From: Planococcus plakortidis
GTDB taxonomy: Bacteria > Bacillota > Bacilli > Bacillales_A > Planococcaceae
Reading direction: 5' to 3'
Assembly: GCF_001687605.2 (NCBI RefSeq)
Contig: NZ_CP016539.2
Span: 1,270,501-1,334,500, forward strand
Length of the DNA stretch: 64,000 nucleotides
Shown here: in pieces, positions 1 to 9,697 of the stretch
Layout: each line of letters starts with the position of its first letter
Position numbering within the stretch: position 1 is the first letter of the stretch
The notes under the pieces: model-generated
The model's database searches: none
The model's input: the letters and a program-made list of their open reading frames with translations, nothing else
What the model was told of the DNA's origin: nothing
Made by a program: the position numbers and the translations under genes

Positions 1-1285
1 ATGCAATCGGACTTTCGGTTTGATAAGAAGCAGCGAATTCGGCTGCGTTTTTTCCTGCGACGTGTCCGGTAACAAGGGCGGACGTGATATTGTAGCCGCC
101 GGTGTAGCCGTGGATATCGAGGATTTCGCCGCAGAAGAACAAGCCGGGCTTTTTCTTCGAATGCATCGTCTTCGGCTCGATTTCTTTGATCGACACGCCA
201 CCGCCTGTGACGAACGCTTTTTCGATCGGCTGAGTGCCGGAAACGGTCATCGTGAACGCCGTCATTTCGGCTGCGAGTGCACGGACTTTATCTGCCGGCA
301 GTTCAGCGCCGGTCAGTTGCGGGTCAATGCCTGCACGACCCAATAGGAACAGCAGCCAGCGTTCTTGAGCTAAGCTTTTCCAGACATTTTTCAAGGCTTT
401 TTTCGGTTCGTCTTTCATGAGCTTGTTAAGCAGCTGGAAAGCCGATTCCGCGTTGTCATCCGGCATGGAATTGATGCGGACGGTCACGGCTTGGCCGCCA
501 TTTTTCTTCATTTCCTTGACGACGTATTGGCTGCAGCGCAGTATCGCCGGGCCGCTCAATCCGAAATGGGTGAACAGCATATCCATCTGGTGGGTGACGA
601 GAGCTTTGCCTTTTTTGTTGAGCACCGTGACGGCGACATCGCGCAGGGCAAGCCCTTGCAGGTCGCGTGATTTGATGAACGGTTCGTTCGACAATAACGG
701 AACTTCCGTCGGATAGAGGTCGGTGACGGTATGTCCTGCTTTTTCTGCCCAAGGATAGCCGTCACCGGTCGAGCCGGTCTGTGGCACGGCTTTTCCGCCA
801 ACTGCGACAACCACTGCAAGCGATTGGAATTCCTCGCCTGAATGCAGGCGGATGCCCGTCACTTTATCGTCGTCCATCAGCAAACTTTTGACAGGGGAAT
901 CGAGTTTGACTTCCACACCGAGCCGGTCCATTTCACCGAACATCGCATCGGCCACATCCTGTGCCCGGTTTGACACGGGGAACATGCGGCCGTGGTCTTC
1001 TTCCTTCAAGGCGACGCCGAGGTTCTCGAAAAATTCGATGATGTCTTCATTGTTGAATACGGAGAACGGGCTGTACATGAAACGCCCGTTGCCGGGAATA
1101 TGGCGGACGATTTCCTCTAACGGCAGGCGGTTGGTCACGTTGCAGCGGCCGCCGCCGGAGATGATCAATTTCTTTCCAAGCTTTTTGCCTTTTTCGACGA
1201 GCAGCACACGCTTGCCATTCGATGCGGCAGCGATGGAAGCCATCAAACCGGATGGGCCTCCGCCGATGATGATGATGTCATACAT
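1..1285 (-). CDS. NAD(P)/FAD-dependent oxidoreductase, BaiN/HI0933 (YtfP) family, 3' end cut by window
   Basis: Translated by hand from the minus strand: an open frame of 428 codons begins with ATG at 1285 and runs off the left edge without a stop. The protein opens with a Rossmann FAD-binding motif ([13 protein letters not shown], residues 1-13), has GGGRCNVTN near residue 45, and carries a C-terminal [16 protein letters not shown] block that closes the FAD site in this family. Homologues are soluble flavoproteins annotated as aminoacetone oxidase-like or BaiN-type reductases; the physiological substrate is generally unknown. A weak Shine-Dalgarno (GTGAG) precedes the start. It is divergent from the flippase gene. 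Family call is firm, function is not. Confidence 0.9.
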   Translation of the reverse strand, partial: MYDIIIIGGGPSGLMASIAAASNGKRVLLVEKGKKLGKKLIISGGGRCNVTNRLPLEEIVRHIPGNGRFMYSPFSVFNNEDIIEFFENLGVALKEEDHGRMFPVSNRAQDVADAMFGEMDRLGVEVKLDSPVKSLLMDDDKVTGIRLHSGEEFQSLAVVVAVGGKAVPQTGSTGDGYPWAEKAGHTVTDLYPTEVPLLSNEPFIKSRDLQGLALRDVAVTVLNKKGKALVTHQMDMLFTHFGLSGPAILRCSQYVVKEMKKNGGQAVTVRINSMPDDNAESAFQLLNKLMKDEPKKALKNVWKSLAQERWLLFLLGRAGIDPQLTGAELPADKVRALAAEMTAFTMTVSGTQPIEKAFVTGGGVSIKEIEPKTMHSKKKPGLFFCGEILDIHGYTGGYNITSALVTGHVAGKNAAEFAASYQTESPIA

Positions 1286-1416
1286 ATGATAAAAACTCAC
1301 TTTCGTTTTTCTTTTCAGTATACACGACGAGTCAAAACACGTTGAGTAATTTTGTCTATAGGTGTAAACTATCGTGTAGATTGCTTTTTATTTTGAACAA
1401 AGTCAGGGAGTGCAAA

Positions 1417-3021
1417 ATGTCCTCATTAATTAAAGGAACAGCCATTTTAACTTTAGGTTTATTTCTGTCGAAAGTGCTCGGCGTCATCTATATCATCCCG
1501 TTTTACAGCATGGTCGGGGAAGACAATATCGGCCTCTACCAGTATGCTTACATACCGTATAACTTGATGCTTGCACTGGCGATATCCGGTGCGCCGATCG
1601 CGTTTTCCAAGTTCACGGCCAAGTACAATTCACTCGGTGACTATGAAACCGGCAGGCGATTATTGCGTTCGGGCTTGCTGACGATGATGGTCACGGGCTT
1701 CGTGTCATTTTTGGCGCTATACCTACTGGCCGAGCCGCTTGCCCGCATCACTATCTCGGAAGATGAAGTCATCTATTCGGTGGGCGATATTGCAGACGCA
1801 ATCCGCTGGGTCAGTTTCGCCTTGATCGTCGTGCCGTTCATGAGCCTGTGGCGCGGCTTTTTCCAAGGCTATAACTATATGATGCCGACCGCTGTGTCGC
1901 AATTGATCGAACAGATCGTCCGCATCATCTTCCTGCTCGGCGGCGCGTTTGCCGTCATTTACCTGTTCGACGGCACGCCGAAAACCGCCATCCAGTTCGC
2001 CGTTTTGTCAGCGGCTGTCGGGGCGCTTGGCGGGCTCATCACCTTGTACTATTTCTGGCGCAAAAAGAAACCGGAATACAATCAGTTGCTCGCGACGTCC
2101 GTCGAGTCGTACGATGTGCGCCTGCGCGATATGTACCGCGAGATCTTGCTATATGCCGTGCCGGTTATTTTCCTTGGCATCGCCAACCCCTTGTTCCAGT
2201 TCGTCGATTTGATGACTTTCAACCGGGCGATGGCAGCCGGCAACAATATCATGGAAACGGATTTGCTGGGGATCTTGAATCTGACCGCACATAAACTGGT
2301 CATGATACCGGTCATGCTCGCAACAGGTTTCTCGATGGCGCTCATCCCGCTCATCACGAAACATTTCACGCGCAACGAACACCTGCAAGTCACGAAAACA
2401 TTGGACCAGTCTTTCCAGCTGATCTTGTTCTTGACCTTGCCTGCCGTCATCGGCATGACGATGCTGTCGGATGAGTTATATCACGTCTTTTACGAAGTTA
2501 GTGAAACGGGTTCAGAAATCCTGGCTCATTATTTGCCGGTCGCGATCCTTTTCGCCGCATTCCCGGTGACAGCATCCATCCTGCAAGGGATCAATAAACA
2601 GAAATGGATCGTCATCAACTTGCTTATCGGCCTGGGGCTTAAAGCCTTGCTGAATACGCCGCTGATCATGTGGTTCAAGACCGACGGGGCGATCGCTGCG
2701 ACGATCATCGGGTACGTGGTGGCGATCACCATGAACATGATCATCATATCCAGAGCGATGAACTACCGCTCCAAAATGGTGTTCCGCCGGATTTTGCTCA
2801 TACTTATCTTGAATGCCATCATGGCGTTCGCTGTGTATTTTGCAATGAACGGATTGGACTATATCATCGGCATGGACAATAAATTCCTGTCGATCATCCG
2901 CATCGTCCTCATTGGCGGAGTGGGTGCGGCGGTATATGGATACCTCAGCTTGAAGACAGGGCTTGCCCAGAAGCTGCTCGGCGCGAAAATCACGCGCTTT
3001 ACCAAACGCTTCGGCTTCTAG
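1417..3021 (+). CDS. MurJ/SpoVB-family lipid flippase (YtgP-like)
   Basis: 534-residue polytopic membrane protein of the MOP (multidrug/oligosaccharide-lipid/polysaccharide) superfamily, probably moving lipid-linked cell-wall precursors across the membrane. B. subtilis YtgP, which it resembles in length and location, is a MurJ-type lipid II flippase; substrate here is inferred. It has about 14 hydrophobic segments, a typical N-terminus (MSSLIKGTAILTLGLFLSKV) and basic loops. I chose ATG 1417 because a Shine-Dalgarno (AGGGAG, about 1405-1410) lies just upstream; a longer in-frame start at 1342 lacks one and adds 25 atypical residues. The pseudouridine synthase gene follows after 11 bases, so the two are probably co-transcribed. 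Confidence 0.88.
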   Translation: MSSLIKGTAILTLGLFLSKVLGVIYIIPFYSMVGEDNIGLYQYAYIPYNLMLALAISGAPIAFSKFTAKYNSLGDYETGRRLLRSGLLTMMVTGFVSFLALYLLAEPLARITISEDEVIYSVGDIADAIRWVSFALIVVPFMSLWRGFFQGYNYMMPTAVSQLIEQIVRIIFLLGGAFAVIYLFDGTPKTAIQFAVLSAAVGALGGLITLYYFWRKKKPEYNQLLATSVESYDVRLRDMYREILLYAVPVIFLGIANPLFQFVDLMTFNRAMAAGNNIMETDLLGILNLTAHKLVMIPVMLATGFSMALIPLITKHFTRNEHLQVTKTLDQSFQLILFLTLPAVIGMTMLSDELYHVFYEVSETGSEILAHYLPVAILFAAFPVTASILQGINKQKWIVINLLIGLGLKALLNTPLIMWFKTDGAIAATIIGYVVAITMNMIIISRAMNYRSKMVFRRILLILILNAIMAFAVYFAMNGLDYIIGMDNKFLSIIRIVLIGGVGAAVYGYLSLKTGLAQKLLGAKITRFTKRFGF

Positions 3022-3032
3022 GAGGAGATACT

Positions 3033-3746
3033 ATGAGAATCGATAAATTATTGTCGCATACGGGCTTCGGTTCACGAAAAGACGTGAAGATTTTACTGAA
3101 ATCAAAAGCGGTGGAAGTGAACGGCGAAACGGTGCGCGACCCAAAGTTTCATGTCGATGAGAAAACGGATGAAGTGGCGGTCTCAGGTGAACCGGTCGTC
3201 TATCGTGATTTCATCTATCTGATGATGAACAAGCCGCAAGGCGTCATCTCGGCGACGGAAGACCGCTTCGATCAAACCGTCATCGATTTGCTGACGGAAG
3301 ACGAACAGCGCTTCGAGCCGTTTCCGGTCGGGCGCCTTGATAAAGATACGGAAGGGCTGCTGCTGATCACAAACGATGGCAAATTGGCCCACGAGCTATT
3401 GTCGCCGAAAAAGCATGTCGATAAAACGTATTACGCGAGAATCGACAGACCCGTGACGGAGGAAGACATACAGGCATTCAAACAAGGTGTCACGCTTGAT
3501 GATGGTTACGAGACAAAGCCCGCACAGCTGTGTATTTTGAACAGTGCGGAAGAGTCCGAAATCGAATTGACCATTACGGAAGGGAAATTTCACCAAGTCA
3601 AGCGCATGTTCGAAAGCGTGAATAAGCGAGTGGTGTTCTTGAAACGTTTGTCGATGGGCACGCTTGAGTTGGACGAAACGCTTGAGCTTGGGGAATACCG
3701 CGAATTGACGGAAGATGAATTAACTAAATTAAAACAAAGAAAATGA
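3033..3746 (+). CDS. 16S rRNA pseudouridine synthase, RsuA family
   Basis: 237 residues. An S4 RNA-binding domain (about residues 1-60, MRIDKLLSHTGFGSRKDVK) is followed by the pseudouridine synthase core with the catalytic signature GRLDKDTEGLLLITNDG; Asp103 is the expected nucleophile. Family members isomerise a uridine in 16S rRNA (U516 in E. coli for RsuA) or, for close relatives, in 23S rRNA; the exact target cannot be read from sequence. GGAGGAG lies 8 bases before the ATG. It sits directly behind the flippase gene and ends in a strong bidirectional terminator shared with the converging HTH gene. Matches B. subtilis ytzG by family and position. Confidence 0.92.
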   Translation: MRIDKLLSHTGFGSRKDVKILLKSKAVEVNGETVRDPKFHVDEKTDEVAVSGEPVVYRDFIYLMMNKPQGVISATEDRFDQTVIDLLTEDEQRFEPFPVGRLDKDTEGLLLITNDGKLAHELLSPKKHVDKTYYARIDRPVTEEDIQAFKQGVTLDDGYETKPAQLCILNSAEESEIELTITEGKFHQVKRMFESVNKRVVFLKRLSMGTLELDETLELGEYRELTEDELTKLKQRK

Positions 3747-3770
3747 CCGCCTTGGCGGTCATTTTCTTTG
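3735..3770. terminator. Bidirectional intrinsic terminator
   Basis: GACCGCC-TT-GGCGGTC stem (3745-3760) flanked by A-rich and T-rich arms that continue the symmetry, so it can end transcription of both the pseudouridine synthase gene (+) and the HTH gene (-). Confidence 0.85.
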
Positions 3771-3773
3771 TTT

Positions 3774-3995
3774 TCAGGATGTCATTTTGACTTTCTTCTC
3801 CGTCGTTGTCCATTTGCCCCGGACTGGGCTTTCTACCAGTTCGTTAAAGGCCAACACATTCAAATCCCTTTGAATGGTGCGAGGAGTGATGCCGAATTCA
3901 TCGACCAGATCCTGTGTGGTCACAGTCCCGTTCTCGAGAATGTACTTGTACATGTCTTTGATTCGAATGAGCATGCGGTCAGTTGTGGGTTTCAT
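3774..3995 (-). CDS. ytzE: Small DeoR-type HTH protein (YtzE-like)
   Basis: 73 residues and essentially nothing but a DeoR-type winged helix-turn-helix: MYKYILENGTVTTQDLVDEF followed by GITPRTIQRDLNVL, the recognition helix. There is no sugar-phosphate-sensing domain, which full-length DeoR regulators (about 250 residues) carry. Bacillus has a stand-alone protein of this type (YtzE) in the same neighbourhood. AAGGAG lies about 13 bases upstream of the start. It converges with the pseudouridine synthase gene and diverges from pepV, across a 302-base intergenic region. DNA binding is well supported; targets and effector are unknown. Confidence 0.8.
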   Translation of the reverse strand: MKPTTDRMLIRIKDMYKYILENGTVTTQDLVDEFGITPRTIQRDLNVLAFNELVESPVRGKWTTTEKKVKMTS

Positions 3996-4297
3996 AAGTT
4001 AAGAACCACTCCTTCATCTTTAGTACCAATGGCAAAGACTAGCGGACGCGTGAGTGTGGTGTATACAGCGATTAAGGAATAATAGCGGTAGACAGCTCCT
4101 TTTTTAGAAAATCCGTCAATTTGACTTGTCTGACAATTTGATTATAGCGGAAAAACTTCTGGAGTTCCATGATTTCGGATTTTCTTTACTGGAACTTAAT
4201 ATGAATGAAATAGAAAATATCTGCAGAAAATAACCAGCTATTCTTTAAATTATTTGAAAAAGGTGTACAATAGCCATAACAAAAAGGAGTGTGAGGC
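3996..4297 (+). promoter_or_regulatory. pepV upstream region with two candidate sigma-A promoters
   Basis: A 302-base gap between divergent genes, with no credible ORF. Two plus-strand promoter candidates are visible: TTGACT (4121-4126), 16 bases, TATAGC (4143-4148); and, nearer the gene, TTTAAA (4244-4249), 16 bases, TACAAT (4266-4271). A Shine-Dalgarno AAGGAGTGTGAGG precedes the pepV ATG. Which promoter is used cannot be told from sequence. Confidence 0.5.
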
Positions 4298-5665
4298 ATG
4301 GATTGGCAGCAGGAAGCAGAGCGGCGTAAAGAAGAATTGCTCAGTGAATTGCAGGAATTGATCGCAATTCCGAGCGTTTTAAGCGAAGACGGGAGTCCTG
4401 GCGCTCCTTATGGAAAAGAAGTGCGGAAAGCGCTAGATTGGTTTTTAGAGAAAGGCGAGCGTGCAGGATTCGAAGCGAAAAACATCGATAATGTGGCAGG
4501 GCATTTGGAAACCGGGGAAGGCGAAGAACTTCTTGGCATACTCGGACATGTCGATGTTGTGCCCGCAGGGGATGGATGGACAAAAGATCCGTTCGGCGGC
4601 GAGATCGCTGACGGGAAATTATTCGGACGTGGGGCTATCGACGACAAAGGGCCGACAATCGCTGCATGGATGGCGTTGAAAATGGTTAAAGATGCAGGCT
4701 GCGATTTTAAACGCCGCGTCAGGTTGATCATTGGGACCGATGAGGAAAGCGGATTCCGATGCGTGGAGCGATATTTCCAAACAGAGGAAATGCCGGATAT
4801 CGGATTTGCGCCGGATGCGGATTTCCCGATCATCAATGCGGAAAAAGGCATCGCGGACATCCTCTACACTCTTGGTTCAGCAAAAACGGGCGAGTTGCTG
4901 GAATTCACTTCAGGGGCACGGACCAATATGGTGCCGGACCGTGCGGAGGCCACGGTGATACTGGAAAGTGGCGAGATTGATGCAGCATTCCGGGAATTTT
5001 GCCAAACGGAAAAGGTGTCGGGCAACTGCACGCCGAATGCTGAGGGGGCTGTGTTGACGCTGCAAGGCAAATCGGCGCACGCCATGGAGCCGGACGCAGG
5101 CGTCAATGCCGGCATTCTGCTCGCTAAATTTTTGCAGGATAAAGTTAGCGGAGATGGAGCCGGATTCGTCCGTTTTATCGCCCATTATTTCGGTGGCGAT
5201 TCCAGGGGACGGAAGCTTGGGCTTGAATATGCGGATGATGAATCCGGCGATACGACATTCAATGCCGGGATTATGCGTTTCAAGGTGGGGGAACTGGCCG
5301 ATGTTCGCGTCAGCATGCGCTATTCGGTCAGCTGCCCATTCGATGACATGATGGCGGGCCACCAAATAGATGGTGTGAAAGTAACGATAGCATCCAATTC
5401 TAAACCCCATCATGTCGATGCAGCGGATCCGTTCATTCAAACCTTGCAAGAAGCTTACGAGAAGCAGACTGGCGAACCGGCAGACTTATTGGCGATCGGC
5501 GGCGGCACTTATGCACGAGTACTCGATAAAGGCGTCGCGTTCGGCATGCTGTTCCCTGGCGAGCCGGATGTTGCGCATCAAGCCGATGAATTCGTCGATA
5601 TCGACAATCTGGTAAAAGCGACAGCTATCTATGCAGAAGCCATCTATCAATTGGCGTGCAAATAA
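4298..5665 (+). CDS. pepV: Dipeptidase PepV (M20 family)
   Basis: 455 residues, the usual PepV length. Zinc peptidase of the M20 family that cleaves dipeptides in the cytoplasm. Metal ligands and catalytic residues are visible: H84-x-D86 in GHVDVVPAGDGW, D116 in GRGAIDDKGP and E149/E150 in GTDEESGF; a lid domain occupies the centre and GGGTYAR appears near the C-terminus. A D-amino-acid aminotransferase gene follows within 22 bases, as in other Bacillales, suggesting a shared role in peptide and D-amino-acid turnover. Start chosen from AAAGGAGTGTGAGG just upstream. Confidence 0.94.
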   Translation: MDWQQEAERRKEELLSELQELIAIPSVLSEDGSPGAPYGKEVRKALDWFLEKGERAGFEAKNIDNVAGHLETGEGEELLGILGHVDVVPAGDGWTKDPFGGEIADGKLFGRGAIDDKGPTIAAWMALKMVKDAGCDFKRRVRLIIGTDEESGFRCVERYFQTEEMPDIGFAPDADFPIINAEKGIADILYTLGSAKTGELLEFTSGARTNMVPDRAEATVILESGEIDAAFREFCQTEKVSGNCTPNAEGAVLTLQGKSAHAMEPDAGVNAGILLAKFLQDKVSGDGAGFVRFIAHYFGGDSRGRKLGLEYADDESGDTTFNAGIMRFKVGELADVRVSMRYSVSCPFDDMMAGHQIDGVKVTIASNSKPHHVDAADPFIQTLQEAYEKQTGEPADLLAIGGGTYARVLDKGVAFGMLFPGEPDVAHQADEFVDIDNLVKATAIYAEAIYQLACK

Positions 5666-5687
5666 TTACAGGAAAGAAGGAATGGCA

Positions 5688-6536
5688 ATGGAATGGATTT
5701 TGTCTAACGGTGAGATTGTAAAAGAAAAGGATTTGGAGATTTCAAAAGAAGACCGCGGCTATCAATTCGGTGACGGCATCTACGAAGTGATTCGCGTATA
5801 CGAGGGCGATTTGTTTACCGCAACGGAACATATCGACCGTTTCTATGCCAGCGCAGAGAAAATCCGCATTACGGTTCCTTACACGAAAGATGTGTTCCAC
5901 AAGATGCTCCACGATTTGGTCGAGTTGAATCAAATCGACAACGGTCAAGTGTATGTGCAGATTACACGGGGAGCCGCTCCGCGCAACCATCAATTCCCAG
6001 AAAATGCCGAACCGGTTGTTGTCGGTTATACGAAATCGGTCGAGCGCCCTGTGGAACTCCTGGAGAACGGCGTGAGAGCAGTCCTGATCGAAGACGTGCG
6101 CTGGTTGCGCTGCGACATCAAGAGCTTGAACTTGCTCGGCAATGTGATGGCAAAACAGCAAGCTTACGAAGAAGGCTATTTCGAAGCGATCCTGCATCGC
6201 GGCGACACGGTGACAGAAGGCTCGTCATCGAATATGTACGGCATCAAAGACGGTGTTCTTTATACCCATCCAGCGACGAATTTGATCTTGAACGGCATCA
6301 CAAGACGTGTCATCTTCGAGCTGTGCGAAGAACTGGGCATCGACGTGGTGGAAACAGCGTTCACGAAGCAACAGGCACTTGAAATGGATGAATTCTTCTT
6401 ATCCTCGACGACTTCCGAAGTCATGCCCGTGGTTGAGATTTCGGGCCAGAAGATTGCGGATGGCACGCCTGGCGAATGGACGCGCAAACTGCAAAAGGCT
6501 TTCGAAGCGCGGATTAAATTGGGCGTTATTTCCTGA
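5688..6536 (+). CDS. dat: D-alanine (D-amino-acid) aminotransferase
   Basis: 282 residues. Fold-type IV PLP enzyme interconverting D-alanine and D-glutamate via 2-oxo acids, supplying D-amino acids for peptidoglycan. The catalytic lysine is K145 in RCDIKSLNLL; EDRGYQFGDGIYEV (21-34) and the VTEGSSSN loop are hallmarks. ATG 5688 is preferred over ATG 5682 or the open-frame start at 5631 because the Shine-Dalgarno GAAAGAAGG (about 5672-5680) is then properly spaced and the length equals known Dat proteins. It lies directly downstream of pepV and ends at a strong terminator. Confidence 0.93.
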   Translation: MEWILSNGEIVKEKDLEISKEDRGYQFGDGIYEVIRVYEGDLFTATEHIDRFYASAEKIRITVPYTKDVFHKMLHDLVELNQIDNGQVYVQITRGAAPRNHQFPENAEPVVVGYTKSVERPVELLENGVRAVLIEDVRWLRCDIKSLNLLGNVMAKQQAYEEGYFEAILHRGDTVTEGSSSNMYGIKDGVLYTHPATNLILNGITRRVIFELCEELGIDVVETAFTKQQALEMDEFFLSSTTSEVMPVVEISGQKIADGTPGEWTRKLQKAFEARIKLGVIS

Positions 6537-6561
6537 TTCCTGCACTTATTATGGAATTCCG

Positions 6562-6588
6562 GGACCGGCAAACAGCCGGTCCTTTTTG
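6562..6588 (+). terminator. Intrinsic terminator after dat
   Basis: GGACCGGC-5-GCCGGTCC stem followed by TTTTT. Confidence 0.88.
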
Positions 6589-6624
6589 AATGCCCGTCAG
6601 TTATAATGAAGTGAGGTGATGGCA

Positions 6625-7161
6625 ATGAGCACGCATTATTTTATCGGAATCCGGATTCCCGGGCAAATAGCAGAAAAGATTGGGCAAGCGAGAGACTCCT
6701 GGGAGCTGACTACCCATAAACGTCTAACGCCTCCTGCGGATATGCATATTACATTGGTCTTTATCGGCGAAGACCGCTTCGGGGAATTGGAAGAAATCGC
6801 AAAACGGCTCGGGCAAATCGGCCAAGCGCCGTTTCACTTGCGGCTTGCCGGTGTGAAGACCTTCGGCAATGCCGAAACGCCGCGCATCGTCTATGCCGCG
6901 CTCGCTGACAGCCCTGAATTGATGGAACTTCAACAAGCTGTAGGGCAACAATTGGATTCGCTGAAGCTTTCGACCGATCCGAAACCCTTTGTGCCGCATA
7001 TCACGCTTGCCAGCCGTTGGAAAGGTGGCAGCTTGCCGAAAGATTGGCCGCTGGAAAAGCTGGACTTCCGCGTCGATGCGTTCTCTTTATTCGAGATTCA
7101 TCCACGGGAAACTCCGCGCTATAAAGAAATTCAAACTTATCAATTGAAAGGCCGCGCATAA
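6625..7161 (+). CDS. thpR: RNA 2',3'-cyclic phosphodiesterase (2'-5' RNA ligase family)
   Basis: 178 residues with the two H-x-T-x motifs of the 2H phosphoesterase superfamily: HITL at about residue 41 and HITL again near residue 126. The family hydrolyses 2',3'-cyclic phosphates on RNA ends and, weakly, joins 2'-5' RNA ends. Three nested in-frame starts exist (GTG 6616, ATG 6619, ATG 6625); AGGTG at 6614-6618 favours 6625. The lipid kinase gene follows after 17 bases, the same pairing as B. subtilis ytlP-ytlR. Confidence 0.9.
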   Translation: MSTHYFIGIRIPGQIAEKIGQARDSWELTTHKRLTPPADMHITLVFIGEDRFGELEEIAKRLGQIGQAPFHLRLAGVKTFGNAETPRIVYAALADSPELMELQQAVGQQLDSLKLSTDPKPFVPHITLASRWKGGSLPKDWPLEKLDFRVDAFSLFEIHPRETPRYKEIQTYQLKGRA

Positions 7162-7178
7162 GCGGCAAGGAAAATGCT

Positions 7179-8090
7179 ATGGATATTGTCTTTATCATTA
7201 ACCCAACAGCCGGCAATGGGGCGGCACTTAAAAAATGGCGCAAATTTTCGGGAACGGTCGATTTTCCCCATGAACAATTCGTCACACGATCTTCAGGGCA
7301 CGCGTTCCAATTGGTTGATCAATTGAAACGAAGAGAACGGGAAACTTTGGTGGTCGGCTTTGGCGGAGACGGGACGATGCGTGAAATTGCCGCAGCTGCG
7401 GCCGGCTCACGGCAACTATTCATCGCCTCGGTCCCCGCCGGATCAGGCAATGATTTTGCGCGTACGTTCAGTTGTTTTTCCGCAGCGCAGGAAATTAGCG
7501 GTTTTTTGGCAAGCCCTAAAGGAAAGTTAACCGACATCGGGCAAGTGGGAGTTGAAATAGAGCAGCTATTTGCCAGCAGTTCCGGCATTGGCTTTGATGC
7601 CGCTGTCGCACACGCTGTCAATCGTTCGCGAGTAAAGTACTGGCTGAATAAGGTCGGGCTGGGCAAATTGGCGTATTTGATTTTTGTGGTCATCACTCTG
7701 TTTACGTTCAAAAAATTCCGCCTCACGGTCGAATTGGATGGAGCGGTCCATCATTTTGAGGATGTGTGGCTCGCGACCGTCAGCAATCAGCCTTATTTTG
7801 GCGGCGGCATGAAAATATCGCCTCATTCGTCTGTCGATGATGGACAGCTCGAAGTGACGGTCGTTCACCGCCTATCGAGATTGAAACTATTGGCTGTTTT
7901 TGGTACGGTATTTAGCGGAAGCCATACGAAATTTCCGGAAGTCGTACAGTTCAGCGGCAAGCATTTTTCGTTCGCCGTGGACCGTCCCGTGCCGCGCCAT
8001 GTGGACGGGGACGAGGCAGGAATAACGGATGCGCAAAAGAAAGTAAATTTTCGTGTTTCAGCGAAACAATGGCGTCAAGCAAAATTATAA
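7179..8090 (+). CDS. Diacylglycerol/lipid kinase family protein (YtlR-like)
   Basis: 303 residues. DAGK catalytic domain: NPTAGNG (8-14), the nucleotide-binding GGDGT (62-66) and GSGND (88-92) signatures are intact. A C-terminal beta-sandwich contains NQPYFGGGMKISPHSS. The family phosphorylates diacylglycerol or related lipids at the membrane face, or in some members sphingoid or undecaprenol-type substrates; the substrate here is inferred only at family level. Adjacent to thpR and trmB in the same direction, probably one transcript. Confidence 0.87.
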   Translation: MDIVFIINPTAGNGAALKKWRKFSGTVDFPHEQFVTRSSGHAFQLVDQLKRRERETLVVGFGGDGTMREIAAAAAGSRQLFIASVPAGSGNDFARTFSCFSAAQEISGFLASPKGKLTDIGQVGVEIEQLFASSSGIGFDAAVAHAVNRSRVKYWLNKVGLGKLAYLIFVVITLFTFKKFRLTVELDGAVHHFEDVWLATVSNQPYFGGGMKISPHSSVDDGQLEVTVVHRLSRLKLLAVFGTVFSGSHTKFPEVVQFSGKHFSFAVDRPVPRHVDGDEAGITDAQKKVNFRVSAKQWRQAKL

Positions 8091-8111
8091 TCAGAAAGAG
8101 GATGTCTATAC

Positions 8112-8759
8112 ATGAGAGCAAGATATAAACCATGGGCGGCGGATTTGATCGCCGGCCATCCGGAAATCGTCATTCCGAATCCGGAGGCGTTAAAGGGCAA
8201 ATGGCACGAAGAATTCGGCAATGACCGTCCGATCCACATCGAGGCCGGAAGCGGGAAAGGGCGTTTCATTACGGGCATGGCTCAAGCCAACCCGGATATC
8301 AATTACATCGGAATTGAATTGTTCGAAAGCGTCATCGTGACGGCGCTTCAAGGGGCTTTAGAGCCAGAAGGCGGCATCCCGAACTTGCGCCTCTTGCAAG
8401 TGAACGCACAGGAACTTGAAACGTTTTTCGAAGCAGGCGAGATCGACCGCGTTTACTTGAACTTTTCGGATCCTTGGCCGAAGACGCGACACGCAAAACG
8501 CCGTTTGACACACGAAAGTTTCCTGAAGTTGTATGAGCGCGTCTTGCCCGAAGGCGGCGAAATTCATTTCAAGACCGACAACCGAGGGCTTTTTGAATAT
8601 TCACTCACAAGCATTTCCGAATATGGTATGTTATTGAAGGATGTATCGCTGGATCTTCACGCCAACGAACCGGAATGGAATATCATGACGGAATATGAAG
8701 AAAAGTTTTTGAAAAAAGGGCAGCCGATCTACCGGCTGGAGGCGAAATTCCAAGCGTAA
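8112..8759 (+). CDS. trmB: tRNA (guanine-N7-)-methyltransferase
   Basis: 215 residues. SAM-dependent enzyme forming m7G46 in tRNA variable loops. Visible: the SAM-binding motif [20 protein letters not shown], and the family signature [13 protein letters not shown] with its acidic and arginine residues, plus the C-terminal [14 protein letters not shown]. Length is typical. A Shine-Dalgarno AAAGAGGATG precedes the ATG. Follows the lipid kinase gene by 21 bases and precedes a YtnP-like gene, the Bacillus order. Confidence 0.95.
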   Translation: MRARYKPWAADLIAGHPEIVIPNPEALKGKWHEEFGNDRPIHIEAGSGKGRFITGMAQANPDINYIGIELFESVIVTALQGALEPEGGIPNLRLLQVNAQELETFFEAGEIDRVYLNFSDPWPKTRHAKRRLTHESFLKLYERVLPEGGEIHFKTDNRGLFEYSLTSISEYGMLLKDVSLDLHANEPEWNIMTEYEEKFLKKGQPIYRLEAKFQA

Positions 8760-8785
8760 CATCAACTCGACAAGGGGGAATTTGT

Positions 8786-9643
8786 ATGCAGAAATTTCAA
8801 TTTCACGACATGTCATTGACTTGGCTCGATGGGGGGACGACTTGGCTGGATGGCGGCACGATGTTCGGCGTCGTGCCGAAAGTAGTCTGGTCAAAACGCT
8901 ATCCTGCTAATGGGCACAACCAAATTGAATTGCCGACCCATCCGATTTTAGTGCAATTTAAGGGGCACAACATTCTGATCGACAGCGGCCTTGGCACTGG
9001 CAAATTGACCGATCGCCAAAAGCGTAATTTAGGGGTTTCCTCGGAATCGCGTGTGGAAGAGGAGCTAGAAGAACTGGGCTTGTCTGCGGGAGATATTGAC
9101 ACGATCTTGATGACTCATCTTCACGGCGATCACGCGGCAGGCTTGACGAAAAAACAAGGGGAAACATATGTGCCTGCGTTCCCGAACGCGGAAATTTACG
9201 TGTCGGCTGTGGAATGGGAAGAAATGCAGAACCCGAACATCCGCTCGCGCAATACGTATTGGAAAGAAAACTGGGAACCGATCACCGGACAGGTCAAGAC
9301 CTTCACCGATCAAGTGACCGTTTTCGACGCCATCACCATGATCCATACAGGCGGCCATTCGAATGGCCATAGCGTCATCAAGTTGGAGCAGAATGGGGAG
9401 ACGATCCTTCATATGGGCGATATCATGCCGACCCATGCCCACCAAAACCCGCTTTGGGTATTGGCGTTCGACGATTATCCAATGGACTCGATCTATGCAA
9501 AAGACAAGCTGATGAAAGAAGCGCTTCCGGGCAACTTCTATTTCAGCTTCTATCACGATGCGTTCTACCGTCTCATCAAATGGAACGCAGATGGCAAAGA
9601 AATCGTCGATGCGCTCGAGCGCAAAGAAAAAGTGTTTGAATAG
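8786..9643 (+). CDS. ytnP: Metallo-beta-lactamase-fold hydrolase, YtnP-type (probable quorum-quenching lactonase)
   Basis: 285 residues. The zinc site is intact: HLHGDHAAG (111-119, H111/H113/D115/H116), then [10 protein letters not shown] and the metal-bridging Asp in [10 protein letters not shown]. subtilis YtnP degrades N-acyl-homoserine-lactone-type signals and interferes with Streptomyces development, so this may be a secreted-signal-degrading lactonase; substrate is inferred. The N-terminus contains two near-identical hexapeptide blocks, [20 protein letters not shown] lies upstream of the ATG. A bidirectional terminator separates it from the converging small gene. Confidence 0.85.
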   Translation: MQKFQFHDMSLTWLDGGTTWLDGGTMFGVVPKVVWSKRYPANGHNQIELPTHPILVQFKGHNILIDSGLGTGKLTDRQKRNLGVSSESRVEEELEELGLSAGDIDTILMTHLHGDHAAGLTKKQGETYVPAFPNAEIYVSAVEWEEMQNPNIRSRNTYWKENWEPITGQVKTFTDQVTVFDAITMIHTGGHSNGHSVIKLEQNGETILHMGDIMPTHAHQNPLWVLAFDDYPMDSIYAKDKLMKEALPGNFYFSFYHDAFYRLIKWNADGKEIVDALERKEKVFE

Positions 9644-9651
9644 CAAATAGC

Positions 9652-9686
9652 AAAACGCCCTGCAGATGTATGCCGCAGGGCGTTTT
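9652..9686. terminator. Bidirectional intrinsic terminator
   Basis: AAAACGCCCTGC, 11-base loop, GCAGGGCG-TTTT. It serves the converging ytnP-like and PepSY-like genes. Confidence 0.85.
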
Positions 9687-9697
9687 ATCGTGGCCTT

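Noticed and set aside
8820..8862. 21-base direct repeat in the ytnP-like gene as a recent duplication
   Set aside because: As I recall, homologues also have two similar LDGG-type blocks here, so it is probably an inherited feature of the family rather than a new repeat.
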